A stretch of DNA of 64,000 nt from Kibdelosporangium philippinense (GCF_021390435.2 NZ_JAJVCN010000003.1:186001-250000), one strand, 5' to 3'; positions 8,656-18,273 are shown, counted from the first letter of the stretch. Program-made: numbers and translations. Notes: a model not told the origin generated them from the letters alone.

Positions 8656-9815
8656 CTACTTCGCACGGTCCGCTGACCGGTGTCCGGGTGATCGACCTCG
8701 CGTCGGTGGTGATGGGCCCATACGCCGCCCAACTTCTCGGCGACATGGGCGCGGACGTGATCAAAGTGGAGCCGCCCAGTGGGGACCTGACCCGGATCAC
8801 GCGGCCACAGCGCAATCCCGGCATGGGCGCGCTTGCGTTGAACGTCAACCGGAACAAGCGCGGGATCGTGCTCGACCTGAAGACACCGGCCGGCCAGGAG
8901 GCGCTGCTCAAACTGGTTTCCGGAACGGACATCCTGCTCACCAACATGCGGCCGGGGGCGCTCAAGCGGCTGGGACTGGACTACGAACGGCTTTCCGCGG
9001 CCAATCCCAAGCTCATCTACTGCAACGCGCAGGGGTTCCGTACCGACTCGCCACAGGCCGGACTGGCCGCGTACGACGAGATCGTGCAGGCATCGTCCGG
9101 TTTGGTCGACCTGATGCGCCGGGCGACCGGCACACCCGACTATGTCCCGTCGATCCTCGCCGACAAGGTCAGCGCGCTGACGATCACGTACTCCGTGCTG
9201 GCCGCCTTGGTGCATCAACGCGCGACTGGGCAAGGCCAGCAGGTCGAGGTGCCGATGACCGACACATTGCTGGCGTTCACCATGATCGAGCACCTCAGCG
9301 GCCAGACGTTCGAGCCGCCGGTCGGGCCGACCGGGTTCAACCGTGCGATGGCCAAGCCGCATCGGGCTGTGCGGACAAAGGACGGTTGGGCGTGCATCCT
9401 GCCGTACACCGACAAGAACATCGCCCAGTTCTTCCTCGCGGTCGACGAACCCGCACTCGCGGCAGACGAACGTTTCCAGGACCACGAGCAGCGGGCCAGG
9501 AACTATTCGCAGCTCTACGCACTCGTCGAAGAGTTCGCTGTACGGCATACAACGGCTGAGTGGCAAGAGATCTGCGAGGCGCGCAGCATTCCGTTCGCGC
9601 CGGTGCTCGAGCTGGATCAGGCGGCCGACGATCCCTACTTCGAGCCACTGATCAAACGGGCGGTTCACCCGACCGAGGGACCGTACCGGCAGATCGGGTT
9701 TCCGGTCCGGTTTTCGGCCACGCCCGCGACCATTCGTGAACATTGCCCGACGCTCGGCCAACACACCGAGGAAGTCTTGACGGAACTTGGTTTGAACCAC
9801 CCGGAAAGAGGGTAG
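8652..9815 (+). CDS. CaiB/BaiF (class III) CoA-transferase
   Basis: The 387-residue product is a family III CoA-transferase moving CoA between carboxylic acids. It opens with LTGVRVIDLASVVMGPYAAQLLGDMGADVIKVE, the family signature. RPGALKRLGLDYERL and YCNAQGFRTDSP follow, then the YDEIVQASSGLVDLM region; the aspartate in the RATGTPDYVP segment is the likely acyl-forming residue. Length is normal. The GTG start overlaps the hydrolase stop (GTGA). No acyl-CoA dehydrogenase or ligase is adjacent, so the acid substrate is unknown. Confidence 0.92.
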   Translation: MTTSHGPLTGVRVIDLASVVMGPYAAQLLGDMGADVIKVEPPSGDLTRITRPQRNPGMGALALNVNRNKRGIVLDLKTPAGQEALLKLVSGTDILLTNMRPGALKRLGLDYERLSAANPKLIYCNAQGFRTDSPQAGLAAYDEIVQASSGLVDLMRRATGTPDYVPSILADKVSALTITYSVLAALVHQRATGQGQQVEVPMTDTLLAFTMIEHLSGQTFEPPVGPTGFNRAMAKPHRAVRTKDGWACILPYTDKNIAQFFLAVDEPALAADERFQDHEQRARNYSQLYALVEEFAVRHTTAEWQEICEARSIPFAPVLELDQAADDPYFEPLIKRAVHPTEGPYRQIGFPVRFSATPATIREHCPTLGQHTEEVLTELGLNHPERG

Positions 9816-9877
9816 CGCCGGGGCCGATTGATCAGCAGAGTGAGGCACAGCTCGACAAGTCCACAAAGGAGTCAGAC

Positions 9878-10315
9878 GTGCCGAACCTGCTCAAGCGCGC
9901 CACAGTACTCACCGTCAGTGCGATCACCGCGATCACACTCGGCACCGGAACGGCCCACGCGGCATTAACCCCGTCGCAACTGGCCGCGGTGACGGACGAC
10001 TATTCCTTCTCGAAATCGCTGTCACAGTTCAGCTCGATCCGCAACGGCCGCCCATACGCCGACCAACTCGACTGGTCGTCGGACGCATGTTCATGGTCGC
10101 CGGACAAGCCACTGGGCTTCGACTTCGTGCCAGCCTGCCACCGGCACGACTTCGGCTACCGCAACAACAAGCGCCAAGGCCGCTGGAACGCCGACAAGAA
10201 GCTCAGGGTCGACGACAAGTTCAAGGCCGACATGTACGGCATCTGTGGCGGCAACGTGATCTGCAAGGGAACGGCCAACCTGTACTACTCCGCCGTCCGC
10301 AAGTGGGGCACCTGA
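9878..10315 (+). CDS. Secreted prokaryotic phospholipase A2
   Basis: The 145-residue exported enzyme would hydrolyse the sn-2 acyl chain of phospholipids. Residues 1-28 form a signal peptide ending AHA. The catalytic site ACHRHDFGYRN places the His-Asp pair at residues 90-91, as in the prokaryotic PLA2 family (PF09056). Four cysteines (CSW, ACH, ICGG, ICKG) fit two disulfides. The GTG start has AAAGGAG five bases upstream, which decides against the longer open frame. Its stop is 6 bases before palindrome copy 1, which separates it from a convergent dienelactone-hydrolase-like gene. Confidence 0.92.
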   Translation: MPNLLKRATVLTVSAITAITLGTGTAHAALTPSQLAAVTDDYSFSKSLSQFSSIRNGRPYADQLDWSSDACSWSPDKPLGFDFVPACHRHDFGYRNNKRQGRWNADKKLRVDDKFKADMYGICGGNVICKGTANLYYSAVRKWGT

Positions 10316-10321
10316 TCAAGA

Positions 10322-10367
10322 CTCGTGAGTGGTTATCCGCGTTCTAACGCGGATAACCACTCACGAG
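10322..10367. repeat. Palindromic element, copy 1 of 6
   Basis: Two 22-base arms (outer CTCGTGAGTGGTTA, inner TCCGCGTT) are perfect inverted repeats around a central CT. The right arm contains the TGA stop codon of the minus-strand dienelactone-hydrolase-like gene (10361-10363). It lies between convergent genes, so it could terminate transcription from both sides, though no T-run follows here. Confidence 0.9.
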
Positions 10368-11095
10368 GTCCTTTCAAGAAGGGCGAACAGGTTCTCCCAG
10401 TGGCGCTTCTCGCCTGCCTCGTGGTACATCGGCGTGTCCGCCATGGTCCAGCCGTGCGGCGAGCCTTCGTAAATCTCCGACCGGTAGGTCACGCCTGCTT
10501 CGTCCAGCGCTGCTTCAAGCACCTTGACTTGATCCGCGGTCATCGAATGATCCTGGTCGGCATGCGCGAAGTACGCCTCGCCGGTGATGTTCCCAACGCT
10601 GAGGTGCGGGCTGTCGGCTTCGTCCGTCGCCAGGCGTCCACCGTGGAACGAAGCCACAGCTTTGATCCGGGACGGGAAAGCCTCGATCGCGCGCAGCGCG
10701 TTCGTGCCGCCCATGCAGTACCCGACGACGACCACTGGCTCAGCGGAAACTCCTGGCTGCGCGGCGAAGAAGTCCAAGTAGGACTCCGTGTCCCTGGCAA
10801 GTGCCGCTGCGTCCAACTGCTGGATGAACGGCATGATTTTGCCGAACAACGCGCCGCGCTGGTCCGGGTCCTGCAGTGCCGACAGGTCGAACTGCGGGCA
10901 GGGTCCGCCTCGGTACAGGATGTTCGGCGCCAGCACCGCGTAGCCCTGCGCCGCGATGCGGTCGGCCATTTCGAACAACCTTGGTCGCAGGCCGAAGGCG
11001 TCTTCGAAGAACAGCACTCCCGGACGCGGCCCGCCTTCCGGTACCACCAGGTAGGAATCGGCGATTCCGTCCTTTGTGGGCACATCGACCATCAT
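10361..11095 (-). CDS. Dienelactone hydrolase family protein
   Basis: This 244-residue alpha/beta hydrolase is of the DLH type. VGYCMGGTNAL places the cysteine nucleophile at residue 127; AHADQDHSM gives the acid region and EGSPHGW the histidine, forming the Cys-Asp-His triad. The opening TKDGIADSYLVVPEGG and ILYRGGP region fit the family. The ATG at 11095 has AGGAG 7 bases upstream; upstream in-frame sequence is antisense to ftsK and is not used. The last codons and stop lie inside the palindrome. The real substrate may be any activated ester; no chlorocatechol pathway genes are nearby. Confidence 0.9.
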   Translation of the reverse strand: MMVDVPTKDGIADSYLVVPEGGPRPGVLFFEDAFGLRPRLFEMADRIAAQGYAVLAPNILYRGGPCPQFDLSALQDPDQRGALFGKIMPFIQQLDAAALARDTESYLDFFAAQPGVSAEPVVVVGYCMGGTNALRAIEAFPSRIKAVASFHGGRLATDEADSPHLSVGNITGEAYFAHADQDHSMTADQVKVLEAALDEAGVTYRSEIYEGSPHGWTMADTPMYHEAGEKRHWENLFALLERTS

Positions 11096-11129
11096 GCGAG
11101 AACTCCTGTCGCCAGAACCACTCGCGACA

Positions 11130-13520
11130 TTACTCCTCATCCTCATCCGGCGACGGTCCACCGCCGCGGATGGAGAACAGCACGTTTTCCAGTTCTTCCG
11201 GTTTGACCAGAACTTCGCGTGCCTTCGAGCCTTCCGACGGGCCGACAACGCCCCGGCTTTCCAGCAAGTCCATCAGCCGCCCGGCTTTCGCGAACCCGAC
11301 GCGCAGCTTTCGCTGCAGCATCGACGTCGAGCCGAACTGCGATGTCACGATCAGCTCGGTCGCCTGCAGCAGCACGTCGAGGTCGTCGCCGATGTCGGCG
11401 TCGATCTCCTTCTTCTGGCCGCCGCCGGCGGTTGTCACGCCTTCGGTGTACTCCGGCTGCGCCTGGTCCTTGGTGAACGCGACGATCGCCTGGATTTCCT
11501 CGTCGCTGACGTACGCGCCCTGAACGCGGATCGGTTTCGACGCCCCCATGGGCAAGTACAGGCCGTCGCCCATGCCGATCAGCTTCTCGGCGCCCGGCTG
11601 GTCGAGGATGACTCGCGAGTCGATCAGCGACGACGTGGCGAACGCCAGCCGCGACGGCACGTTCGTCTTGATCAGACCGGTCACCACGTCCACCGACGGC
11701 CGCTGGGTCGCGAGCACCAAGTGGATGCCCGCGGCACGGGCCTTCTGGGTGATCCGGACGATCGCGTCTTCCACGTCCCGGGGCGCGGTCATCATCAGGT
11801 CCGCGAGCTCGTCAACGATCGCCAGGATGTACGGGTACGGCCGGTATTCACGCTCGCTGCCGGGCGGCGCGGTGATCTCGCCGGACTTCACCTTCTTGTT
11901 GAAGTCGTCGATATGCCGGACCCGGTTGACCTGCATGTCCTGGTAGCGCTGCTCCATCTCCTCGACGAGCCACGCCAGCGCGGCCGCTGCCTTCTTCGGC
12001 TGCGTGATGATCGGCGTGATCAGGTGCGGGATGCCTTCGTACGGCGTCAGCTCGACCATCTTCGGGTCGACGAGGACCATCCGCACCTCGTCCGGGGTCG
12101 CCCTGGCCAGCAGCGACACCAGCAGCGAGTTGACGAAGCTGGACTTACCCGAACCGGTCGATCCCGCGCACAGCAGGTGCGGCATCTTGGCGAGGTTCGT
12201 GGTGACCATGTTGCCTTCGATGTCCTTGCCGAGGCCGACGACCATCGGATGCGGGTCGTTCACCGCGACCGGCGAGCGCAGGATGTCGCCGAGGCGGACC
12301 ATCTCGCGGTCGTTGTTGGGCACCTCGATACCCACCGCCGACTTCCCGGGGATCGGCGCGAGCAGCAGGATGTTGTCGGTGGCCACGGCGTACGCGATGT
12401 TCTTGGTCAGCGCGGTGATCTTCTCGACCTTCACGCCAGGGCCGAGCTCGACCTCGTAGCGGGTCACGGTCGGGCCCCTGGTGAAGCCGGTGACCTGCGC
12501 GTCCACGTTGAACTGCTCGAGAACGCCGCTGATCGCCTCGATGATCATGTCGTTGGCGCGGCTGCGGCTCTTGGGCACGTCGCCCTCGGTCAGCAGGGTC
12601 GGCGGCGGCAGCTCGTAGTCGCCTTCCACGACCCTGGTCGCGGCCATCGGAAGCTTTTCCTGGACAGCCTGCTTCTTCGGCTTCGGCTCACGCGGCGGCT
12701 TGGGCGGCGGCGCGGGCTCCTCGACGGGCATGGCCGCCGCGGGTTCCTCCACCGCGGGCTCGTCGACCATCGAGGCCTGGCGGCGCCGGGACGGGCGGCG
12801 AAGCTTGACCTCGGCGGGTTCGGCCTGCTCCTCTTCCTCGGCGACATCGTCCGGGTCACGGCCGAGCTCACGCAGCCGGTTCGGGATCTCCTTGATAGGC
12901 GTGCCGGTGAAAAGCAGGATGCCGTACGCCAGGGCCAGGATGAGCAGCGGCAGCGCTACCCACGCTGTGACACCTGCGGCGATCAGGCCACCGGAGAGGT
13001 ACCCGAGCCAGCCGCCGCCGAACATCTGCTCCGCGTTCGTCTCACCGCCGTTGAGCAGGTGCAACATGCCGAGCAAGGCGAACGTCATCAGCAGGGAGCC
13101 GATCACGAGCCGCGCTCTGGCGTCCGGCTTGGGTTCGGTGCGCATCAACGTGACACCGATGACGATGAGGACCAGCGGCAGCGCCACCGCGCCAGCGCCG
13201 ATGACTGAGCGGACACCGATCTCGACGTACCGGCCAACCGGACCGGCGGCGCGCCACCACACCGCGGCCCCGATGATCACGGCCATCGCGATGTAGAAGA
13301 ACGCGACGCCGTCGCGCCGATGCGCGGGTTCGACGTTCTTGGTCTTGCCAAGGGTGCGCACGAGCCCGCCAACGCCCTTCGCCAGCAGGTTCCAGGTGCC
13401 CTTGACGGCCTTACCAGCGGTTGCTTTGGATTTCCTGGCTGGGGCAGCCTTTTTCGCCACCGCGGCGGGCTTCTTACGTGCGGTGGTTCGCTTGGCGGTG
13501 GTGGACCGGCTCGTCGCCAT
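11130..13520 (-). CDS. ftsK: DNA translocase FtsK
   Basis: The 796-residue septal DNA pump moves the chromosome terminus during division. A Lys/Ala/Thr/Arg-rich N-terminal segment (about 1-65) precedes four membrane segments (about 75-240). A Pro/Lys-rich linker follows, then the motor: Walker A GSTGSGKSS near 446-453 and Walker B ILAIVDELADLMM near 565-578. A winged-helix gamma domain at the C-terminus (ELIVTSQFGSTSMLQRKLRVG, about 713-773) would read KOPS-like polarity sequences. The ATG at 13520 starts the basic segment; the longer frame upstream runs antisense to the acyltransferase gene. It sits 34 bases from the hydrolase gene. Confidence 0.96.
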   Translation of the reverse strand: MATSRSTTAKRTTARKKPAAVAKKAAPARKSKATAGKAVKGTWNLLAKGVGGLVRTLGKTKNVEPAHRRDGVAFFYIAMAVIIGAAVWWRAAGPVGRYVEIGVRSVIGAGAVALPLVLIVIGVTLMRTEPKPDARARLVIGSLLMTFALLGMLHLLNGGETNAEQMFGGGWLGYLSGGLIAAGVTAWVALPLLILALAYGILLFTGTPIKEIPNRLRELGRDPDDVAEEEEQAEPAEVKLRRPSRRRQASMVDEPAVEEPAAAMPVEEPAPPPKPPREPKPKKQAVQEKLPMAATRVVEGDYELPPPTLLTEGDVPKSRSRANDMIIEAISGVLEQFNVDAQVTGFTRGPTVTRYEVELGPGVKVEKITALTKNIAYAVATDNILLLAPIPGKSAVGIEVPNNDREMVRLGDILRSPVAVNDPHPMVVGLGKDIEGNMVTTNLAKMPHLLCAGSTGSGKSSFVNSLLVSLLARATPDEVRMVLVDPKMVELTPYEGIPHLITPIITQPKKAAAALAWLVEEMEQRYQDMQVNRVRHIDDFNKKVKSGEITAPPGSEREYRPYPYILAIVDELADLMMTAPRDVEDAIVRITQKARAAGIHLVLATQRPSVDVVTGLIKTNVPSRLAFATSSLIDSRVILDQPGAEKLIGMGDGLYLPMGASKPIRVQGAYVSDEEIQAIVAFTKDQAQPEYTEGVTTAGGGQKKEIDADIGDDLDVLLQATELIVTSQFGSTSMLQRKLRVGFAKAGRLMDLLESRGVVGPSEGSKAREVLVKPEELENVLFSIRGGGPSPDEDEE

Positions 13521-13604
13521 GCGTCCCACGGTAGTCGCCCTCGCCTCTCTGGTCCCAAATGTCACACGCCAGCCCAGGTCACACGGCCATGACCCGGGCA
13601 TGCC

Positions 13605-14444
13605 ATGCTCCGCACCATGGTTGCGCTGTACCGGGACGGACACGAGCCGACACGCCGCGCGGACGGCGAGGCATCCGCGCCACCGATCTGGCGGGCGATG
13701 CTGGAGATCGACCGGGCCGTCGTCGCTGGGGTCGGCAAGCTCGAAGTGACCGGTTCCGTACCCCGTGAGCTGCGAAATGGCCCGCTCGTGATGGCCGCGA
13801 ACCACATCGGCGTGTTCGACGCGCTGGTGTTGATGAAGGCGTGCTACTCGATCGGCATCGCGCCAAGGTTCATGCTCGCGGGTGGCCTGCTCGACACGCC
13901 CGTGCTCGGCTGGGCGCTGCGTGAGGCGGGACATCTGCGGGTCGAGCGGGGAAAGTCGACCGTGCTCGAGTCCTTCGCGACTGCCGTGGAGTCGATCAAG
14001 TCCTCTGGGGTGCCGCTGCTGGTGTACCCGGAAGGCCGGATCACGCACGACCCCGGGATGTGGCCGGAGCGCGGCAAGACCGGTGTGGCCCGGATCGCAC
14101 TGGCCGCGAACGCGCCGGTGATCCCGATCTCGCAGTGGGGCGCGCACGAGGCTGCGTACTGGGGCACGGAGACCGTGACCGGCTGGGACGACGTCAAGCC
14201 GGTACTCACGTCATTCCTGCGGGCCCTGCGTCAGCGACCGAAGTTCAAGGTCCATTTCGGCAACCCGGTGGACCTTTCGGACCTGTCGGCGACCAAACCC
14301 GGTGACGCCGTGCGCGCCCACAAGCGGATCATGCAGGCGATCACGGACAACTTGGTGCCACTGCGCCCGGACGAGCCGGACCTACCGAAGTTCCACGACC
14401 CAACCCGCCCAACGGACACCGTTTCCCCATGGCGAACCTCGTGA
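13605..14444 (+). CDS. PlsC-type 1-acylglycerol-3-phosphate acyltransferase
   Basis: This 279-residue membrane-associated acyltransferase probably transfers an acyl chain to lysophosphatidic acid or a related acceptor. The catalytic H(X)4D is NHIGVFD (His67, Asp72) and the glycerophosphate site is YPEGRITHDP near residue 143. The C-terminal tail is Pro-rich. The start is unsure: ATG at 13605 is used, with ATG at 13617 possible, and neither has a strong ribosome site. Its stop codon (TGA, 14442-14444) lies inside the left arm of palindrome copy 2. It is divergent from ftsK. Confidence 0.9.
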   Translation: MLRTMVALYRDGHEPTRRADGEASAPPIWRAMLEIDRAVVAGVGKLEVTGSVPRELRNGPLVMAANHIGVFDALVLMKACYSIGIAPRFMLAGGLLDTPVLGWALREAGHLRVERGKSTVLESFATAVESIKSSGVPLLVYPEGRITHDPGMWPERGKTGVARIALAANAPVIPISQWGAHEAAYWGTETVTGWDDVKPVLTSFLRALRQRPKFKVHFGNPVDLSDLSATKPGDAVRAHKRIMQAITDNLVPLRPDEPDLPKFHDPTRPTDTVSPWRTS

Positions 14445-14482
14445 GTGGTTAGCAGGGTTAGAACACGCATAACCACTCACGA
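14438..14482. repeat. Palindromic element, copy 2 of 6 (inverted orientation)
   Basis: Outer arms CTCGTGAGTGGTTA and TAACCACTCACGA are complementary with one terminal mismatch. The inner part is imperfect, and the core reads GTTAGAAC, the reverse complement of the GTTCTAAC core in copies 1, 4 and 6. The TGA of the acyltransferase gene lies in the left arm. The next gene is in the same direction 58 bases on. Confidence 0.85.
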
Positions 14483-14540
14483 CCCACACGCTGGGAAAAC
14501 GCCGTGACCAGAAGGCCGGGCGGGCTGCACACTCCGCAGC

Positions 14541-15497
14541 GTGACCCATAACCGCGCACGAGGTACGGCCCTTGTCCTGGCGGCATCGTTGTTCTCGGCC
14601 AGTTCTGGCCCGTTGGCCAAGCAGGCGATGGCCGCTGGGCTGACGCCGCATCAGGTGGTCAGTGTCCGGATCAGCCTGGCGGCCATCCTGTTGACCGTCG
14701 GGCTCGCGATCTTCCGGCCGAGCCTGTTGCGGGTCAGGGCCGCCGACTGGCGGGTTCTCCTCGGGTTCGGCCTGTTCGGCGTCGCCGGGGTGCAGGCGAT
14801 GTACTTCATCGCGGTGTCACGGCTGCCGGTCGGCATCGCGATGCTGCTCGAATTCACGGCGCCGGTCCTTGTCGCCCTGTGGGTGAGGTTCGTCAGGGGC
14901 ACGCACCTGCCAGCGAAAGCGTGGGCCGGGACCGCGCTTGCCTTGCTGGGGCTGGCAATGGTCGCGCAGGTCTGGGAAGGCCTGCGGCTGGACGTGGTCG
15001 GGCTGCTCGCGGGAATCGGTGCCGCCCTGTGCGCCGCGTGCTACTTCCTGATCGGTGAACACGGCCTCACCACGAGACATCCACTGACGATGGCGACCTA
15101 CGGCATGATCGTCGGCGCCGTGGCCGTTGCCGCTGTGCTCACGCCACTCTGGACGCTACCAGGCGAAACACTTGCCAAGGCGACACCGACTGGTCCTGTG
15201 TGGACAGTTCTGATCGAGATCGCGGTGTTCAGCACGGTCATCGCGTACATCCTCGGCATGAGCGCGCTGCGGCACCTACCGTCCAATGTGGTCAGCGTGC
15301 TGTCGTTGGCCGAACCGGTGATCGCGGCCGCGGCCGCGTGGGCGTTGCTGAACGAGCGGCTGACTGTGATCCAGATCATCGGCGGTTTGACGCTGCTCGC
15401 GGGAGCCTTTCTGGTCCAGCGTGCGTCTCAACCCTCAGTGGGACCGCAACTCCATCCAAAGACCGATGACATGGAGCCGGTCGCTCCACGAAGCTGA
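14541..15497 (+). CDS. EamA/DMT-family exporter
   Basis: This 318-residue inner-membrane protein has ten predicted membrane segments as two five-helix EamA repeats, the RhtA-type drug/metabolite transporter arrangement. The first repeat spans about residues 7-140 and the second about 147-290, each with the conserved PxxVALWV / EPVIAAAAAWALLNERLT pattern. It probably exports small metabolites or amino acids; the substrate is unknown. The GTG start lies 58 bases after palindrome copy 2. It converges on rnj through a GC-rich hairpin. Confidence 0.9.
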   Translation: MTHNRARGTALVLAASLFSASSGPLAKQAMAAGLTPHQVVSVRISLAAILLTVGLAIFRPSLLRVRAADWRVLLGFGLFGVAGVQAMYFIAVSRLPVGIAMLLEFTAPVLVALWVRFVRGTHLPAKAWAGTALALLGLAMVAQVWEGLRLDVVGLLAGIGAALCAACYFLIGEHGLTTRHPLTMATYGMIVGAVAVAAVLTPLWTLPGETLAKATPTGPVWTVLIEIAVFSTVIAYILGMSALRHLPSNVVSVLSLAEPVIAAAAAWALLNERLTVIQIIGGLTLLAGAFLVQRASQPSVGPQLHPKTDDMEPVAPRS

Positions 15498-15511
15498 ACA
15501 CCACTGGGGGT

Positions 15512-15543
15512 AGGGCCCGGCCGGTCAAACCCGGTCGGGCCCT
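15512..15543. terminator. Bidirectional hairpin between convergent DMT exporter and rnj
   Basis: AGGGCCCGGCCGG pairs with CCGGTCGGGCCCT with one mismatch around a short CAAAC-type loop. It fills the 52-base gap between the two convergent stop codons and is placed to terminate both transcripts. Confidence 0.65.
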
Positions 15544-15549
15544 CGAAAA

Positions 15550-17232
15550 CTACACCGGAATAACAGTAGGCACGATCATCGGACGCCTGCGGTACTTCTC
15601 GGCAACCCAACGGCCGACAACGCGGCGCACGATCTGGGCGATCCGGTGGGTGTCGGTGATGCCCTCGGCCTCGGTGCGCGACAACTCCATCTCCACAAGA
15701 GCGACGACCTCGTCCAACGCCTTGGGGTCGTCGGAAAAGCCACGTCCCGAGATCGTCGGCGGCGCCACAGCACGGCCGCTGCTGGCCTCCACGGCGACCG
15801 TGATCGAGATGAAGCCGCCCTCGCCAAGGATCAACCGGTCCGACAACGTCGATTCGCCGACGTCACCCACGGACAAACCGTCCACGTACACATGTCCGAC
15901 CTCGACCCGGCCGGTGATCCGCGCGATGCCGTCGACCAGGTCCACGACCACGCCGTCCTCAGCGAGAACCACCTGCTCCTCGGGAACGCCTGTGGCCACG
16001 GCCAAAGCGGCATTGGCCCGTAGGTGCCGCCACTCGCCATGCACCGGCATCACGTTGGACGGCCGAACAGCGTTGTACAGGAACAACAATTCGCCCGCGG
16101 ACGCATGCCCGGACACGTGCACCTTCGCATTTCCTTGGTGCACAACGTGTGCGCCAAGCCGTGCGAGGCCGTTGACCACGCCGAAGACCGCGGTTTCGTT
16201 GCCAGGAATGAGAGAACTCGCCAGCACGACCGTGTCGCCGGGACGGATGGAGATCTGCCGGTGCTCGCCGCGGGCCATCCTGGACAGCGCCGACAGCGGT
16301 TCGCCCTGGCTGCCGGTCGAGACGAAGAGCACCTCGTTCTCCGGCAGGTCCATCGCCTCGTGCAGGTCGATGATCAGGTTCTCCGGCATGGTCAGCAGAC
16401 CGAGCTCGGAGGCGATGCCCATATTGCGGACCATCGAGCGGCCGACGAACGCGACCCGCCTGCCACTGTTCACCGCGATGTCCAGCACCTGCTGAACGCG
16501 GTGCACATGGCTGGCGAAACACGCCACGATCACCCGCTGGGTGGCCCGCGAGATCACGTTGTCCAGCACCGGCCCGATCTCACGCTCTGGCGTGACAAAG
16601 CCGGGGACCTCGGCGTTCGTCGAGTCCACAAGGAACAGGTCCACGCCCTCGTCACCGAGCTGCGCGAAGCCGCCGAGGTCAGTCAAGCGACCGTCCAACG
16701 GCAACTGGTCGAGCTTGATGTCACCGGTGTGCAGCACGAGCCCGGCAGGCGTGCGGATGGCGACGGCCAAAGCGTCCGGAATGGAGTGATTGACCGCGAA
16801 GAACTCCAGGTCGAACGGGCCCGCTGACCGCCGTTCACGCTCGGTCACCTCGACGAGCACCGGGTCCTGCCGGTGTTCCTTGCACTTCGCGGCGAGCAGC
16901 GCGAGGGTGAACCTCGAACCGATCACCGGCACGTCCGCACGCAGTCTGAGCAGGAACGGCACCGCGCCGATGTGGTCTTCGTGCCCGTGCGTGAGCACGA
17001 TGCCGTCGATGTCGTCCAACCGGTCCTCGATGGCACGGAAGTCCGGCAGGATCAGGTCGACGCCCGGCTGCTGGTCCTCGGGGAACAGCACGCCACAGTC
17101 GACGATCAGCAGTCTGCCGTCGTACTCGAAGACGGTCATATTGCGGCCGACCTCGCCGATTCCGCCGAGAGCGACCACGCGGAGCCCGCCCTCGGCCAGC
17201 CGCGGCGGGAGGTTCTGCGAGGTTTCGATCAC
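15550..17232 (-). CDS. rnj: Ribonuclease J
   Basis: This 560-residue metallo-beta-lactamase/beta-CASP nuclease has 5'-3' exo- and endoribonuclease activity and acts in mRNA turnover and rRNA processing. GGIGEVGRN lies near residues 23-31, the zinc motif HGHEDH at 82-87, and later motifs include NHSIPDALAVAI, HTGDIKLDQ and the beta-CASP VSGHASAGEL. Length is normal. The GTG start overlaps the dapA stop by two bases, so translation is coupled. The dapA-rnj order is standard in actinobacteria. Confidence 0.96.
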   Translation of the reverse strand: MIETSQNLPPRLAEGGLRVVALGGIGEVGRNMTVFEYDGRLLIVDCGVLFPEDQQPGVDLILPDFRAIEDRLDDIDGIVLTHGHEDHIGAVPFLLRLRADVPVIGSRFTLALLAAKCKEHRQDPVLVEVTERERRSAGPFDLEFFAVNHSIPDALAVAIRTPAGLVLHTGDIKLDQLPLDGRLTDLGGFAQLGDEGVDLFLVDSTNAEVPGFVTPEREIGPVLDNVISRATQRVIVACFASHVHRVQQVLDIAVNSGRRVAFVGRSMVRNMGIASELGLLTMPENLIIDLHEAMDLPENEVLFVSTGSQGEPLSALSRMARGEHRQISIRPGDTVVLASSLIPGNETAVFGVVNGLARLGAHVVHQGNAKVHVSGHASAGELLFLYNAVRPSNVMPVHGEWRHLRANAALAVATGVPEEQVVLAEDGVVVDLVDGIARITGRVEVGHVYVDGLSVGDVGESTLSDRLILGEGGFISITVAVEASSGRAVAPPTISGRGFSDDPKALDEVVALVEMELSRTEAEGITDTHRIAQIVRRVVGRWVAEKYRRRPMIVPTVIPV

Positions 17233-18188
17233 CTACTAACCGTCTCAGATGACGATCGCACGGTGTCAGGCAGTCCGAGTGAGACACCGGCCACGGTCAG
17301 ATCGGCGGCGATGGCGGCGGTCTGCTCCTCGGTCGCGGGCAGGATCGGCAGCCGCGTGTCGCCCACGTCCAAGCCACGCAACCGCAGCGCTGCCTTGACG
17401 AACGCGAGGCCGAGACCAGGACCGGTGCGGCCCATCGCGCGGTTCACCGGCAGCAGGCTGCGGTTGACCTCAAGCGCCTTGGTCACGTCGCCGCTTTCGT
17501 AGGCGTCGACGAGCTGCAAGAGGCGGTCGGCGGCGACGTGTCCGATGACACTGACGAAACCGACCGCGCCGACCGACAGCCACGGCAGGTTCAGCACGTC
17601 ATCGCCCGAGTAGTACGCCAGGTCCGTGTTCGCGATCACGTCGCAGCCCGCGTTCAGGTCGCCCTTGGCGTCCTTCACCGCGAGGATGCGCGGGTGCTCG
17701 GCCAGGCGGAACAGCGTGTCGGTCTGGATCGGGGTGACCGCGCGCGGCGGGATGTCGTAGAGCATCACTTGCAGGTCCGTCGCGTCGGCAATCGCGGTGA
17801 AGTGCGCGATCAGACCGTCCTGCGACGGGCGCGAGTAGTACGGCGTGACGGCCAGCAGGCCGTGTACGCCCGCAGCGGCCAGCTTCTTGGTCACGTGCAC
17901 GCTGTGCGCGGTGTCGTACGTGCTGCCGCCGCTGACGATGGTGGCGCGGTCGCCGACGGCCTCGACGACGGCACGCACGAGGTCGGCCTTCTCGTCGTCG
18001 GTCGTGGTCGGCGCCTCGCCGGTGGTGCCGTTGAGCACCAGACCGTCGTTGCCGAGGTCGACGAGGTGAGTCGCGAGCTCTTGGGCCTTGGCCAGATCAA
18101 GCGCGCCACTCGCGTCGAACGGGGTGACCATGGCGGTCAGAACACGACCGAACGGCCGACCTGCAGCGGCCGAAGGACATCTCGTCAT
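17229..18188 (-). CDS. dapA: 4-hydroxy-tetrahydrodipicolinate synthase
   Basis: The 319-residue aldolase condenses pyruvate with aspartate semialdehyde, the first step of the diaminopimelate branch for lysine and peptidoglycan. The Schiff-base lysine is K172 in ILAVKDAKGD; the relay tyrosine is Y144 in LYDIPPR; the GTTGE signature covers residues 54-58. The ATG at 18188 (MTRCPSAAAGRPFG) is chosen because family members begin a few residues before the FGRVLTAMVTPF strand. Coupled to rnj. dapB, a later enzyme of the pathway, is at 41 kb. Confidence 0.96.
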   Translation of the reverse strand: MTRCPSAAAGRPFGRVLTAMVTPFDASGALDLAKAQELATHLVDLGNDGLVLNGTTGEAPTTTDDEKADLVRAVVEAVGDRATIVSGGSTYDTAHSVHVTKKLAAAGVHGLLAVTPYYSRPSQDGLIAHFTAIADATDLQVMLYDIPPRAVTPIQTDTLFRLAEHPRILAVKDAKGDLNAGCDVIANTDLAYYSGDDVLNLPWLSVGAVGFVSVIGHVAADRLLQLVDAYESGDVTKALEVNRSLLPVNRAMGRTGPGLGLAFVKAALRLRGLDVGDTRLPILPATEEQTAAIAADLTVAGVSLGLPDTVRSSSETVSR

Positions 18189-18273
18189 ACCGCTGAAGGT
18201 ACCCCGTCCACCTGCACGGATACCCCGCGCCGTCCCCGTCGCGAAAATTCCACGGTAGTCGGCTGTCCGTGCT

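Noticed and set aside
11076..13208. A 710-codon plus-strand open frame opposite ftsK
   Set aside because: It is Arg/His/Leu-rich antisense translation produced by high GC at third codon positions, with no family resemblance; ftsK motifs on the other strand are complete.
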